From positions 744,001 through 808,000 of the forward strand of contig NZ_CP021059.1 of assembly GCF_002119805.1 (NCBI RefSeq): DNA of 64,000 bases, given 5' to 3'. Shown here piece by piece: positions 1 to 10,211 of this stretch. The first letter of the stretch is position 1; each line of letters opens with the position of its first letter. The notes beneath the pieces were generated by a model. That model was not told the DNA's origin, did no database searches, and was given only the letters and a program-made list of their open reading frames with translations. Made by a program: the position numbers and the translations under genes. Origin of the DNA: Macrococcoides canis (GTDB lineage Bacteria; Bacillota; Bacilli; Staphylococcales; Staphylococcaceae).

Positions 1-1
1 G

Positions 2-175
2 AAATATTTATGGGCAGTTATATTCGGTAAAGCGATTATGCTGTTTACTTTAAGCTTTATCGGCAACGATATATATTCCTTTGTGAAAGCACCTGAAAAG
101 AGTATAATTGTTATTATAGTGCTTGTAATTCTGTGGTGGATCGGTAAAAGAATTGAACAGCATCTAGATAGATAA
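2..175 (+). CDS. C-terminal fragment of a TVP38/TMEM64-type membrane protein (5' end outside window)
   Basis: The reading frame is open from base 2 to a TAA at 173-175 and gives the last 57 residues of a protein whose start lies upstream of the window. Two hydrophobic stretches are visible (around WAVIFGKAIMLFTLSFIG and IIVIIVLVILWWIG), followed by a short basic tail. A DedA/TVP38-type membrane protein sits just upstream of the signal peptidase genes in staphylococci, so that family is likely. The fragment is too short to prove it. It ends 33 bases before the spsB start codon and may share its transcript. Confidence 0.55.
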   Translation, partial: KYLWAVIFGKAIMLFTLSFIGNDIYSFVKAPEKSIIVIIVLVILWWIGKRIEQHLDR

Positions 176-208
176 GTGATAAATATAAAATAAGTTGAGG
201 TGCTCCTT

Positions 209-757
209 TTGAAGCAGGAATTTATTGAATGGCTGATTGCGATTGTCATTGCCACAGTATTATATTTTGTTGTAAAGACATTCTTCTTTATTTCCTATTC
301 TGTAAGCGGCGATTCAATGTATCCGACTTTCAAAGATGATGATAAGGTCATCGTTAATAAGATGAGTACACTACATAATGGCGATGTGATCGTCTTTCAC
401 GCAGGACAATCTCAAGATTATATTAAACGGATTATCGGAAAGCCGGGAGATAGCGTAGAATACAGAGATGATGTTTTATATATCAACGGTGAACGTATAG
501 AAGAACCTTATCTTCAGGAAAACAGAATTGCTAAGACAAATATTTTGCTTACAGAAAATTTCAAAGTAAGTGATATTTCTGGTACAGAAGGTAAATCAGT
601 CATTCCAAAAGGCAAGCTGCTAGTCCTTGGAGATAACAGAGAGACGAGTAATGATAGCAGACATTTCGGATTGATCAAAGAACAGCAAGTTGTAGGAGAA
701 GTACAGGTAAGATATTGGCCGCTAGATACACTCCATGTGAATTTTAATCCACAATAA
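209..757 (+). CDS. spsB: Type I signal peptidase SpsB
   Basis: Membrane-bound S26 peptidase (182 aa) that removes signal peptides from exported proteins on the outer face of the membrane. Residues about 9-29 form the single N-terminal membrane anchor. The catalytic serine lies in SGDSMYPT (Ser36) and the general-base lysine in DYIKRIIGKPGD (Lys73). The box GDNRETSNDSR near the C-terminus is also typical. I chose the TTG at 209 over the in-frame GTG at 200 because GAGGTG at 197-202 sits at normal spacing before TTG, and the resulting MKQEFIEW start matches known SpsB starts. No inactive paralogue (SpsA) lies directly upstream, unlike S. aureus. A strong terminator follows. Confidence 0.95.
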   Translation: MKQEFIEWLIAIVIATVLYFVVKTFFFISYSVSGDSMYPTFKDDDKVIVNKMSTLHNGDVIVFHAGQSQDYIKRIIGKPGDSVEYRDDVLYINGERIEEPYLQENRIAKTNILLTENFKVSDISGTEGKSVIPKGKLLVLGDNRETSNDSRHFGLIKEQQVVGEVQVRYWPLDTLHVNFNPQ

Positions 758-765
758 ATATAGAG

Positions 766-806
766 ACAACTTTACAAAATGTTCGCGTTTGTAAAGTTGT
801 TTTTTT
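766..806 (+). terminator. Rho-independent terminator after spsB
   Basis: ACAACTTTACAAA pairs with TTTGTAAAGTTGT and is followed by seven T residues. The T tract runs straight into the AGGAGG ribosome-binding site of addB, so addB translation signals begin where the terminator ends. Confidence 0.9.
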
Positions 807-818
807 AGGAGGAAACAG

Positions 819-3800
819 ATGACAGTTCAATTATTACTCGGTAGAAGAGGTACTGGAAAGACTCATGAAATTATCGAAAGAATAAAGGCACAGTTAAAAG
901 GACAGCCACTCGGCGATCCTATTATTATGATAGCGCCGAGGCAGAGCACCTTTCAGATTGAACAGGCGTTGAGTCATGATGAATTGATTAAAGGAAGTAT
1001 GCGTACAGCAATCTATTCATTTGATCGACTGTTCTGGAGGCTTGAAAGTGAAGAAGGAAGCACGGACTTGCAGCATATTTCAAACAGCGGCGTTGAAATG
1101 CTGACGTATCAAATATTGAATGAACATAAAGAGCGTTTAAAACGATTTCAGTCAACAAGTGCATACTTTGGTTTTAGTCAGAAGATGGCAGCGGTGATCT
1201 CAGAACTGAAAAAATATAATGTCACACCGACAGATGTTCAATCCCTTCTGGAAAAAGAAATTGATGTGCGTACGAAAGATAAGCTGCATGACATTCATGA
1301 AGTGTATCGCGCTTTGGAAGAGAAGATGAACGGACAGTATATGCAGACAGAAGATATGCTTGTTTCTTTATGCAAAATGATAGAAACATCAAAGACGATT
1401 CGCAATGCGGATATCTACATTGATGGCTTCTATAACTTTACGACTGTAGAATATATGGTCATCCAGTCGTTAGCACAGCATGCGAAATCACTGACAATCG
1501 CATTGACAATTGATCAGACGGACCCTGTACTGTTTAGAAAGACGACAGAAACGTTGAATCATATTAAAACGTATTTGCATGAACGCGCATTAACGTATCA
1601 TGTCGACAATATGCATGCTCCTTATCGTTTTAATGATGAACTGAGCACGCTTGAAAGTAGTTTCTCACGTGAAGTCTCAATCAGTCACCCGGAGCATATA
1701 CATTTATCACAGCATCCCTCTGTATCTGCTGAAGCTGCGCATATCACACATCAAATAATGGAGCTCGTCAGAAGTGGAGAGAGATTTAAGGATATTGCAG
1801 TACTCTATCGAGATGAAAGCTATGTCAAACAGCTGATCGATGTGTGCCGTAAACATCAGATTCCATATCATACAGACTATAAAGCGCTGATGATTCACCA
1901 TAAAGCAATTGAACTGATTCGTTCTTTACTGGATGCTTTTAAGACGAATATGCGCATTGAACATCTCTTTCGAGCACTGAAGACAGGTCTAATTACACAC
2001 GAATTTAAGAGAGAAGAAGATCTGCTTCTAATTGATATGCTGGAAAACGTTATGATAGAGCGCGGGATGTATTATGACGACTTAATTAATTCGCGTAAAT
2101 TATTTTATGATGAAAAGGATGTCTATGAACAAGACCAATGGGATGCATTATTGCAATATATCGAGTATATGCTGTCGGTGATTGAACCTTTTAGGGAAGA
2201 AATAATGAATGCGCAGTCTGGACGAGCATTTGCAAGTGCAATCTATCGTTTTATGCTGTCGATTTCACTTCCAGAATATTTGATGCAGCATAAAGATATG
2301 GCAAAGGACAACGGTGAACAATATATTGCGCTGACATTCGATCAGATATTAACTGGGCTGAATCAGGTGCTGGATGATTTCGTATTGATTATGGATGAAG
2401 TGGCTCTGGATTATCAAGTCATGTGCGATATTATCGATGTAGGATTTTTGGCACTTGAATTTAATGCCGCACCACAAGGACTGGACCAGATTCAAATATT
2501 AAATCTGGATCTTGCGAAGGTAGAGAATAAGAAGCATGTATTCGTTTGTGGCGTCAATGATGATATTCTGCCTAGACCAATGAAAGAAGACGCGCTGATT
2601 ACAGACCAGGAAAAGCGCGTAATGCAGGAATTAGGCGAAATTCAGCTTGCACCGACAACGGACGTATTGATACAGGATGAATGGTTTGTATTCTATAACG
2701 CTGTGACCCATGCACAAGCATCGGTATATTTGTCATATAGTCTGATGAATATGAATCAGGAAGCGATGCGTCCTTCAAGGTATCTGTCGCGTCTCGAGAG
2801 ACAGCTGAATCTTGAAGTTCAGGATATGACGCAGGATATGAATCCGAAAGACTGTATTACAACGTATCAGGCAGGTATTAAACATGCTGTGTCACATATT
2901 GAAGATGAAAGCTGGTCTCATATTGTGGCAGAGTATGCATCAGACCCGCGATTTCGTGATGTATTTAAATTAATACATTATCGAAATCAGTCAGAGACGT
3001 TAACAGCGGATGAAGTGTCCAGTCTTTATGGTGATACGATAAAGGCAAGTGTCTCTAGATTTGAAACATTTAATGAATGTGCATTCAAACATTTTGCAAA
3101 TCATGGCTTAAAATTAAAGGAACGTCTGCCTTATCAGTTCCAGTCATTCCAGCTCGGCAATATCTTTCATGATGCACTGCGACACTTAAGTGAGAAGTTT
3201 AAGGACCGAGTGCTGCAGGTGGATGCCGCTGTCATCGCTTCAGAAATCGACGACTATTTGAAGGCATCTCTGCCTTCTGTTCACTATGAAGTGCTGTATT
3301 CTAAACATTACTATCAATATATCGTTAAACAGATCCGAACAATCTTGATTACTACTTTCACAGCGATTCAGCGTCAGACGAAGTACAGCAACTTTAAGAT
3401 GGCTCGTTTTGAGACGAAATTCGGTAAAGGTGGCGCGCTGGACACACAAATTTATCATTTTGGAAATAACAAGAAGATTGAAATTACCGGACAGATTGAT
3501 AGAATCGATATTCTTCCATCACCTGATAAAGACTATGTACGCATCATCGATTATAAATCACGCGAGACTGACCTTGACTTAAAGCAAGTTTATTATGGTC
3601 TTCAGATGCAGATGTTAACTTATATGGAGGTTGTGCTGTCCAATACAGCACGCCTAGGACTCAAAAGTGATGTAGTACCAGCAGGGATGCTTTACTTTCA
3701 TGTGTACAATCCAAAACTATCATTCAAAATGAAGCAGGATGCTCAGCAACTCTTCGATGAACGATTTAACCAGTATAGTATGAAAGGATATATCCTTGAT

Positions 3801-4175
3801 GACACTGAAATTGCGAAAGATATGGATACGGCGCTTGAAGCGGGACAGAAATCGAAAATTGTTCCTGTGGGGCTGAATAATAACGGTTCGTTTAATAAGA
3901 AGAGTTCCAGTACGCTTGCATTAGAAGAAATGCATGCGCTTATTCAGCACAATAAACAGCAGTTTATGCATACAGCACAAAATATACTGCAAGGGGATAG
4001 CCGTATTAATCCTGTAAGATACGACAAGCTGAATCCTTGTCAGTACTGTGCATTTAAATCGGTATGTCATATCGACCCGATATTAAATCAAGAGGATATC
4101 AGAACGTTTGAAAAAGATATCGATCCATTAAATGAAATTATGAAGGCGGTGAATAAAGATGCAATGGACAGCTAG
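819..4175 (+). CDS. addB: ATP-dependent helicase/deoxyribonuclease subunit B, AddB (RexB)
   Basis: Subunit of the AddAB (RexAB) helicase-nuclease that resects double-strand DNA ends to a Chi-like site for RecA loading, the Gram-positive counterpart of RecBCD. The 1118-residue length fits AddB. A Walker A box GRRGTGKT lies at the N-terminus. The C-terminal RecB-type nuclease motif is seen in QIDRID and IIDYKS. The four iron-sulfur cysteines are present as Cys754 (NECAF) and Cys1074, Cys1077 and Cys1083 (CQYCAFKSVC). The last 17 bases overlap addA, so the two subunits are translationally coupled. Confidence 0.97.
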   Translation: MTVQLLLGRRGTGKTHEIIERIKAQLKGQPLGDPIIMIAPRQSTFQIEQALSHDELIKGSMRTAIYSFDRLFWRLESEEGSTDLQHISNSGVEMLTYQILNEHKERLKRFQSTSAYFGFSQKMAAVISELKKYNVTPTDVQSLLEKEIDVRTKDKLHDIHEVYRALEEKMNGQYMQTEDMLVSLCKMIETSKTIRNADIYIDGFYNFTTVEYMVIQSLAQHAKSLTIALTIDQTDPVLFRKTTETLNHIKTYLHERALTYHVDNMHAPYRFNDELSTLESSFSREVSISHPEHIHLSQHPSVSAEAAHITHQIMELVRSGERFKDIAVLYRDESYVKQLIDVCRKHQIPYHTDYKALMIHHKAIELIRSLLDAFKTNMRIEHLFRALKTGLITHEFKREEDLLLIDMLENVMIERGMYYDDLINSRKLFYDEKDVYEQDQWDALLQYIEYMLSVIEPFREEIMNAQSGRAFASAIYRFMLSISLPEYLMQHKDMAKDNGEQYIALTFDQILTGLNQVLDDFVLIMDEVALDYQVMCDIIDVGFLALEFNAAPQGLDQIQILNLDLAKVENKKHVFVCGVNDDILPRPMKEDALITDQEKRVMQELGEIQLAPTTDVLIQDEWFVFYNAVTHAQASVYLSYSLMNMNQEAMRPSRYLSRLERQLNLEVQDMTQDMNPKDCITTYQAGIKHAVSHIEDESWSHIVAEYASDPRFRDVFKLIHYRNQSETLTADEVSSLYGDTIKASVSRFETFNECAFKHFANHGLKLKERLPYQFQSFQLGNIFHDALRHLSEKFKDRVLQVDAAVIASEIDDYLKASLPSVHYEVLYSKHYYQYIVKQIRTILITTFTAIQRQTKYSNFKMARFETKFGKGGALDTQIYHFGNNKKIEITGQIDRIDILPSPDKDYVRIIDYKSRETDLDLKQVYYGLQMQMLTYMEVVLSNTARLGLKSDVVPAGMLYFHVYNPKLSFKMKQDAQQLFDERFNQYSMKGYILDDTEIAKDMDTALEAGQKSKIVPVGLNNNGSFNKKSSSTLALEEMHALIQHNKQQFMHTAQNILQGDSRINPVRYDKLNPCQYCAFKSVCHIDPILNQEDIRTFEKDIDPLNEIMKAVNKDAMDS

Positions 4176-7100
4176 TCAGCAAGAAGCGATAGTAACAACA
4201 GGTCAGGATACTCTCGTTGCAGCAGCAGCGGGTAGTGGTAAGACAGCAGTACTTGTAGAGCGTATTATCAGAAAGATTATCGAGCAGTCGGTCAATGTCG
4301 ATGAACTGCTCGTTGTAACATTTACAAATGCAAGCGCCAAAGAAATGAAGCACCGTATTTATAATCGATTACAAGAAGCATTAGATGATAATCCTGATAA
4401 TGAACATCTAAAAGCGCAGCTCATTAAACTGCATCAGGCAGATATATCGACATTGCACCGCTTCTGTCTTAATTTAATTGAGCGTTTCTATTATACGATT
4501 GAACTGGATCCAACGTTCAGAACAGCAGCTGATGAAGAACGTGCACTGTTATTGATGCAGGCGATTGATGATGTATTAGAGACAATTTATGAAGCTGCAC
4601 ATCCGGACGATATGAAATTACTTTTGCACCTTTCATCGGACCGTAAAGATGATTATGTCAGAAAGACAGTTGCGAAGATGTATCATTTCGCGATTGCCAA
4701 CAGTCATCCTTCGAGATGGCTCGACTCGATTGCAGCATCATATCGTGATATTTCGGTAGACAGCAGTCATTTCGTATCGATAAATCATCAGATTAATGAT
4801 GAACTGCTGCAGGCAATCCAGTTAATTAAGCGTGCAGAAGATCTATGTATCAGTGCAGCATTAGATACAAATCTGGAATATTTACAGAATCTGCGTCAGC
4901 AGCTGGAACAGTTTCCTGAACCGCTGGAGGATAAGTTCTCATTTATACAAAACTTTCACATAGGCACTAAACCGAGAGTGAAAAAGAGTGATGATCCTTA
5001 CGATAAAGTATTAAATGAAGGTATAAAAGAATATTTAGGACAGATTAAGAAGCTTATTTCTAATATTAAGGAAAACTATCTTTATGCACCAGTAGCAGAA
5101 CTGGCTGACGATATTCGCGCGATGTCGGTTGAAGTAGAGCGATTAACACGTATAACACAGATGGTCATCGATAGATTCAGTCAGCTTAAACGTGAACGTA
5201 AACTGATAGATTTTAGCGATTATGAGCACTTCGCTCTACAAATATTGATCCATAATGATAAGCCTACTGAAATTGCACAGATGTTAAAGCATCAATATAA
5301 AGAAATTCTCGTCGATGAATATCAGGATACGAACCGTGTACAGGAAAGTATCATACAGGCGATTAAACGTGACGATAATTTGTTCATGGTAGGAGATGTG
5401 AAACAATCAATCTATAAATTCCGTCAGGCTGAGCCGGAACTGTTTATGGAGAAATATAGCAGTTATAAGTCAGGTGGCCCGGGTAAAGTAATCGATCTCT
5501 CACAAAATTTCCGTTCACGTCGTTCGGTCATCGACAATACGAATGAAATCTTCTCTAAAATAATGGATGAGAAGCTGGGTGATATTGTGTATGATGATGC
5601 TCAGATGCTGTATTATGGTGCACCATATGACGACACATCACAGCACACTGAACTGCATCTTTTGAATAAAGACGAATTGAACGATATTGAACATTATGCT
5701 TCTCATCATATTGCCGATGTCATTGAACAGATTGTTGCACAGGAAAAAGTCTATGATGTGAAGACTGGTGAATACCGTGCAGCTCAGTATAAAGATATCG
5801 CAATTTTAGAACGTGGATTCAGCAATGCTGCAGAGCATATGAAAGTGTTGAAAGACCGCAATATTCCTTTTCATGTAAATAGTAAGGAAGGTTATTTTCA
5901 GACAGATGAAATTAATACGATCCTAAGCTTATTAAGAGTCGTAGATAATCCATTACAGGATATTCCTTTAGCCGGGCTCATGCGCAGTATCATCTATCAG
6001 TTTACTGCACACGAACTTACCGCATTAAGGTCGGACCGCACAGTTCATCTTTATCACAACCTTCTTGAGTATAGTATTAACGGAGAAGAAGCATATCTTA
6101 TGCAGAAGGTGAAGAAAGTGCTCGCTGATATTTCAGATTATCGTGAACAAAGTAGAAAGATGAGCGTAAAAGACTTGATCGATTACATTTATAACGACAC
6201 ACTGCTTGTTGAAAAGTTTACATTGCTGGCAGGGGGTAATCAGCGACAGGCCAATCTGGAAGGGTTACTACAGAAAGCAGAACAGTTCGAACAGAGTAGC
6301 TACCGAGGTATCTATCAGTTTCTGCGTTTCGTAGACAATATATTAGAGGCAGGTAAAGACTTTGGTGAAATGAATATCGTGTCAGATGAAGCGGATGTAG
6401 TCAGAATGATGACGGTGCACGCCTCTAAAGGATTAGAGTTCCCTTTTGTTATCTATAACAATATAGACCGTCAGTTCAACTTGATGGAAACAAAGGAACA
6501 GCTGCTATTGAATCAACGTCTTGGTCTGTCTATTAATTTCTATGATATGGAAGCCCATACGACGTATCCGTTAGCAATCAACCAGCTGTTTAAGACAAAG
6601 ATTCGTAATGAACAAGTATCTGAAGAGTTGAGGCTGATGTATGTTGCACTTACGCGTGCCCGTGAAAAGCTGGTACTTATAGGAAATGTTAAGGACGATA
6701 AGGTGATAGAGAAGTTTCAGAATGTAGAAGTCGATAAAAAGATGGATGATTACTATAGACTCAGTGCGCTTAGTCCATTACAGTTTATCGCTCCGATTGC
6801 ATTGCATGATGAATCTATAGACGTGCGAATTATTCGTACGCTGAACGTGATTGAAAATAACACTACGGATACAGACGAATCTACCGAAGCTGAAGATGTG
6901 TCATGGCTGCATGAACTCAAAAATTACCGCTATCCATATCTAGATGAGAATTTGCTGCCGACAAAAGAAAGTGTATCAGAAATAAAGAAAGCGCAGGAAA
7001 CAGATGATGAAGCTACTGCCTGGACGTATATCAACCAGTATCGACTTGGTAAAGCAACCTATGATCGTCCAAAGTTCATGTCTGATAAGAAGAAGACAGC

Positions 7101-7608
7101 AAGTGAATATGGAACGCTTATGCATAGAGTAATGCAGCATCTGCCGCGCTTACACAATACAGAACGAGAGGATATTACGCGTTTTCTTGATGATCTAGTT
7201 GAGCGTCGTATCATTTCACATGAAGAACGACAGCTTGTCAATGACAAACATATTTATCAGTTTACGAAGAATGCGCTCTATGAAAAGTTAGTTCATGCAG
7301 ACGAAGTGTATTTTGAGCTGCCATTTGTCATCGGTAAACAGTATATTACTGACAGTCATCCAGATCAGCTTGTGCAGGGGATGATTGACTGTGTATTCAA
7401 GTTTGAAGGGCATTACTATTTCATCGACTATAAGACAGATAAGGTTATTTCAAGGCTCGGTCGAACGACAGAGGAAACATTAGCGGAACTGAAGCTGCGT
7501 TATGAAGTTCAGATGAATTACTATAAGAAGACGCTGGAAGTGATACTTGGGGAGTCTGTCACAGGATATCTCTATTTCTTTGAAGCGGGGACGGTTGAGG
7601 TATCATGA
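4159..7608 (+). CDS. addA: ATP-dependent helicase/nuclease subunit A, AddA (RexA)
   Basis: UvrD/Rep-type superfamily 1 helicase subunit of AddAB with a C-terminal nuclease domain (1149 aa). The Walker A motif AAAGSGKT includes Lys28. Motif II is DEYQDTN, followed by GDVKQSIYKFR (motif III) and later VALTRAREKL (motif VI). The nuclease signature GMIDCVF...FIDYKTDK lies near residue 1090. The start at 4159 overlaps the end of addB by 17 bases. The stop overlaps the start of the next gene as ATGA, indicating a three-gene unit. Confidence 0.97.
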   Translation: MQWTASQQEAIVTTGQDTLVAAAAGSGKTAVLVERIIRKIIEQSVNVDELLVVTFTNASAKEMKHRIYNRLQEALDDNPDNEHLKAQLIKLHQADISTLHRFCLNLIERFYYTIELDPTFRTAADEERALLLMQAIDDVLETIYEAAHPDDMKLLLHLSSDRKDDYVRKTVAKMYHFAIANSHPSRWLDSIAASYRDISVDSSHFVSINHQINDELLQAIQLIKRAEDLCISAALDTNLEYLQNLRQQLEQFPEPLEDKFSFIQNFHIGTKPRVKKSDDPYDKVLNEGIKEYLGQIKKLISNIKENYLYAPVAELADDIRAMSVEVERLTRITQMVIDRFSQLKRERKLIDFSDYEHFALQILIHNDKPTEIAQMLKHQYKEILVDEYQDTNRVQESIIQAIKRDDNLFMVGDVKQSIYKFRQAEPELFMEKYSSYKSGGPGKVIDLSQNFRSRRSVIDNTNEIFSKIMDEKLGDIVYDDAQMLYYGAPYDDTSQHTELHLLNKDELNDIEHYASHHIADVIEQIVAQEKVYDVKTGEYRAAQYKDIAILERGFSNAAEHMKVLKDRNIPFHVNSKEGYFQTDEINTILSLLRVVDNPLQDIPLAGLMRSIIYQFTAHELTALRSDRTVHLYHNLLEYSINGEEAYLMQKVKKVLADISDYREQSRKMSVKDLIDYIYNDTLLVEKFTLLAGGNQRQANLEGLLQKAEQFEQSSYRGIYQFLRFVDNILEAGKDFGEMNIVSDEADVVRMMTVHASKGLEFPFVIYNNIDRQFNLMETKEQLLLNQRLGLSINFYDMEAHTTYPLAINQLFKTKIRNEQVSEELRLMYVALTRAREKLVLIGNVKDDKVIEKFQNVEVDKKMDDYYRLSALSPLQFIAPIALHDESIDVRIIRTLNVIENNTTDTDESTEAEDVSWLHELKNYRYPYLDENLLPTKESVSEIKKAQETDDEATAWTYINQYRLGKATYDRPKFMSDKKKTASEYGTLMHRVMQHLPRLHNTEREDITRFLDDLVERRIISHEERQLVNDKHIYQFTKNALYEKLVHADEVYFELPFVIGKQYITDSHPDQLVQGMIDCVFKFEGHYYFIDYKTDKVISRLGRTTEETLAELKLRYEVQMNYYKKTLEVILGESVTGYLYFFEAGTVEVS

Positions 7609-8597
7609 TAAAATTATTGTTTAAATACGTGTTGATGGGCATTGTTCTATTGCTCTACGGGCTGCACTTTATATATTTAAGTGCACAGCCTGTAGAATTT
7701 ATCAATCCATTCGATTATTATGCACAAGAAGAACTGCCAGTACTTGAAAGTTATTTATTTTTAATACTGTTTACAATGATTCCGGTCATCGCCTATTTTA
7801 TGGCGCGTGCACAGCTTACGCGCAGAGCGATGGCAATTCTCATTATTGCCGGGCTGATAATGCTGGTGCATTCAAGAATGAGTATCTTATTTATGATGAT
7901 GCTCGGATTGATGATTACAAATATCATTTATAAGTATATCGGGGCACATGCGCGCTCCCTTAATATCAGTATTGCGACATTATTGATCAGTGTGCTGATC
8001 ATCGCGATATTAATCCCATCTTTGTTACTCTATGGTGGCGAGGAGACATTCCTTAATGTCAATGCATTCCAGGAATTCATCGGAGTTTACAATGCTTCTC
8101 ATTACGGAGAAATCTTACAGCTGAACAGAGAACTGTTCAGATCTCATCTATGGCATTATATAATCGTGCTATGCTGTGTAATCGTACCGTCGATGCTTAT
8201 AGGACGTGCGCGAATCACACGATTCAAGCTCCCTGCAGCACTGATATTATTAACGTTAGGCACAGCGATTAAGTTAATGCTGTTTGGCACGAGCTTTGAC
8301 TGGACACAGTTCATCATTACTTTATCTGGATCACTATTACAAGGATTGGCCATCGCACTATTGCTGGACCGCAATACGCATGTGACATCAAGTGAGGGTA
8401 TTACTTTCATGACTTTCATCGCAATTGTTGAAATCAGTGCAACGCTGCTCTTTACAGGATGGTTCCGTTCCTTTCCGCCAGAGAACTTAAATGTAATGAT
8501 GACAGAAAGCTTGATGCTCACTGCAATTATAAGTGTAATATTTATCGTTTTAATGACAATTCTCCATGCTAAGCACACTAAATTCAAAAAAATCTGA
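7605..8597 (+). CDS. Uncharacterised polytopic membrane protein coupled to addAB
   Basis: A 330-residue protein I do not recognise. It is very hydrophobic with roughly eight to ten predicted membrane segments spread over its length (for example LMGIVLLLYGLHFIYL, TLLISVLIIAILIPSLLLYG and the final IISVIFIVLMTILH), and it ends in a short basic tail. No enzyme or transporter motif stands out. Its ATG overlaps the addA stop as ATGA, so it is translated from the addBA message. In S. aureus, as I recall, the yisK homologue directly follows rexA, which would make this a lineage-specific insertion. A function in DNA repair is not supported by sequence; only the linkage is. Confidence 0.8.
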   Translation: MIKLLFKYVLMGIVLLLYGLHFIYLSAQPVEFINPFDYYAQEELPVLESYLFLILFTMIPVIAYFMARAQLTRRAMAILIIAGLIMLVHSRMSILFMMMLGLMITNIIYKYIGAHARSLNISIATLLISVLIIAILIPSLLLYGGEETFLNVNAFQEFIGVYNASHYGEILQLNRELFRSHLWHYIIVLCCVIVPSMLIGRARITRFKLPAALILLTLGTAIKLMLFGTSFDWTQFIITLSGSLLQGLAIALLLDRNTHVTSSEGITFMTFIAIVEISATLLFTGWFRSFPPENLNVMMTESLMLTAIISVIFIVLMTILHAKHTKFKKI

Positions 8598-8672
8598 AAA
8601 ATAGCTCTAAAACAATGAAACATCATCTTATTTTCTGTATAATGAAACAAAGTATAAGAAGGAGTGGAATTC

Positions 8673-9572
8673 ATGAAATTTTTGTCATTTGAGTATAAAG
8701 GTAAGCAGTCTTTCGGTGTGAAGGTGAAAAGAGAGGATGCCGCATGGGATCTTGTCCGTGTATTTGAAGCAGCACATACACCAAACTACCCAAAGACGTT
8801 ATTAGAAGCGTTACAGCAAAATAATACGCTCGACTTTCAGGAGCTTGTACGTAAAACAATCGCACAGATAGAACAAGAGAAAGATGCAGCAGATTATAAA
8901 GTTGCATATACAGATATGACATTCTTACCGCCTGTTGTACCTACAAATAACGTTATCGCGATAGGACGAAATTATACGGACCATGCGAAAGAACTGAACA
9001 ATGATGTAGACGATCTCTATGTATTTACGAAAGCACCTTCAAGTTTAATTGGAGATGGTGCTGAAGTACCTTCACATAGCGACGTTACAGAAGCATTAGA
9101 CTATGAAGGAGAATTAGGTGTAGTCATCGGTAAATATGGACATAAGATTCCTAAAGCTTTAGCACTGGACTATGTCTATGGCTATACGATTATCAATGAC
9201 ATTACTGCACGTGACCTGCAGAAGGCACACGCTCAGGCGTTCTTATCTAAAAGTTTGTTAGGTGCATGTCCGATGGGTCCGTATATCGTAACGAAGGATG
9301 AACTACCAGCTCCAGAAAATGCGAATATCGTAACGAAAGTGAACGGTGAAATTCGTCAGGACGGCAATACGAAAGATATGGTCAAGAAAATTGATGATCT
9401 GATTGCAGAAATCTCTCAATATGTTGCACTACACCCAGGGGATATTATTGCGACAGGGACACCTAGCGGCGTAGGTGCAGGCATGAATCCACCTGTATAC
9501 TTAAAGCGTGGGGATGAAATTAAAGTAACGATTGACGGTATCGGTACTTTACAGAATACAATCGGAGAATAG
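8673..9572 (+). CDS. yisK: Fumarylacetoacetate hydrolase family protein (YisK-like)
   Basis: A 299-residue FAH-superfamily enzyme. The metal-binding carboxylates of the family are visible in [11 protein letters not shown] (E-x-E) and in NDITARDLQ, and the typical [13 protein letters not shown] box follows. Relatives hydrolyse or decarboxylate 2-oxo acids; Bacillus YisK is reported as an oxaloacetate decarboxylase, so a role in clearing oxo acids in the cytoplasm is likely but not proven. AAGGAG at 8658-8664 sets the start at the ATG at 8673 rather than the in-frame GTG at 8664. The yisK-yisL pairing with the next gene is also found in Bacillus. Confidence 0.88.
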   Translation: MKFLSFEYKGKQSFGVKVKREDAAWDLVRVFEAAHTPNYPKTLLEALQQNNTLDFQELVRKTIAQIEQEKDAADYKVAYTDMTFLPPVVPTNNVIAIGRNYTDHAKELNNDVDDLYVFTKAPSSLIGDGAEVPSHSDVTEALDYEGELGVVIGKYGHKIPKALALDYVYGYTIINDITARDLQKAHAQAFLSKSLLGACPMGPYIVTKDELPAPENANIVTKVNGEIRQDGNTKDMVKKIDDLIAEISQYVALHPGDIIATGTPSGVGAGMNPPVYLKRGDEIKVTIDGIGTLQNTIGE

Positions 9573-9659
9573 TATCCTTTTATTCATACAGTTATATAGG
9601 TACAAGTCCATCAATCTATGTTAAACTAATAACAGTATGAATATAAAGGAGTGAATTAC

Positions 9660-10046
9660 ATGGAAACAGGTATGTTTCATCTGCATATTTTAAGCTGGGT
9701 TGTTTTAATCATCGTTTTCTTTGCGGCATATTCTAATTTCTCTGATCGTTTAGGTCCTAGCAAATATTTCAAACCATTATTAATGGTTCAGCGATTGTTT
9801 GCATTACTTGTGATTATTAGCGGAATTATGATTTTTATGCAGTATATGAAAGTAGATTCAGCATTGTACGGTATTAAATTCCTATTAGGTTTAATTACTA
9901 TCGGTTTAATGGAGATGACAATTGCGAAGAAGAAAAAGAAGAAACCTTCAAGAACATTCTTCTATCTCGTAGTATTATTCATCATCTTAACAATCGGTTT
10001 AGGTATCCATTTACCGATGGGACCAATTACAACAATGTTTAAGTAA
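9660..10046 (+). CDS. yisL: YisL family membrane protein (UPF0344)
   Basis: Small integral membrane protein of 128 residues with four hydrophobic helices and a basic KKKKKK patch in the loop before the last helix. The sequence pattern and position after yisK identify the UPF0344/YisL family, whose function is unknown. The start is the ATG at 9660, placed by AAGGAG at 9646-9651; the in-frame GTG at 9651 overlaps that site. Confidence 0.85.
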   Translation: METGMFHLHILSWVVLIIVFFAAYSNFSDRLGPSKYFKPLLMVQRLFALLVIISGIMIFMQYMKVDSALYGIKFLLGLITIGLMEMTIAKKKKKKPSRTFFYLVVLFIILTIGLGIHLPMGPITTMFK

Positions 10047-10050
10047 TGGT

Positions 10051-10130
10051 GGACGTGACTTGAGTGGTCACACACGCGTTATCTAACAGAAGACGGCAGG
10101 AAACATTTTATGTTTCTCGCCGTCTTTTAT
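10051..10130 (+). repeat. Half copy of a dispersed palindromic repeat, with terminator for yisL
   Basis: The hairpin at 10091-10130 (GACGGC and GGAAACA pairing with TGTTTC and GCCGTC, then T residues) acts as the yisL terminator. The 26 bases at 10051-10076 match the start of the 121-bp repeat at 14704 in about 21 positions (GGACGTGAC...TCA.ACACG). The hairpin shares the AGGAAA...TTTC..GCC layout of that repeat. The right flank of the 121-bp unit is missing, so this is a diverged half copy. Confidence 0.6.
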
Positions 10131-10211
10131 ATTTGAATATTTTATGAACTCTTACATAAATGATAGTGAATTTAGTATAATCAATATAATAACTTAAGTG
10201 AGGGTATTCAA

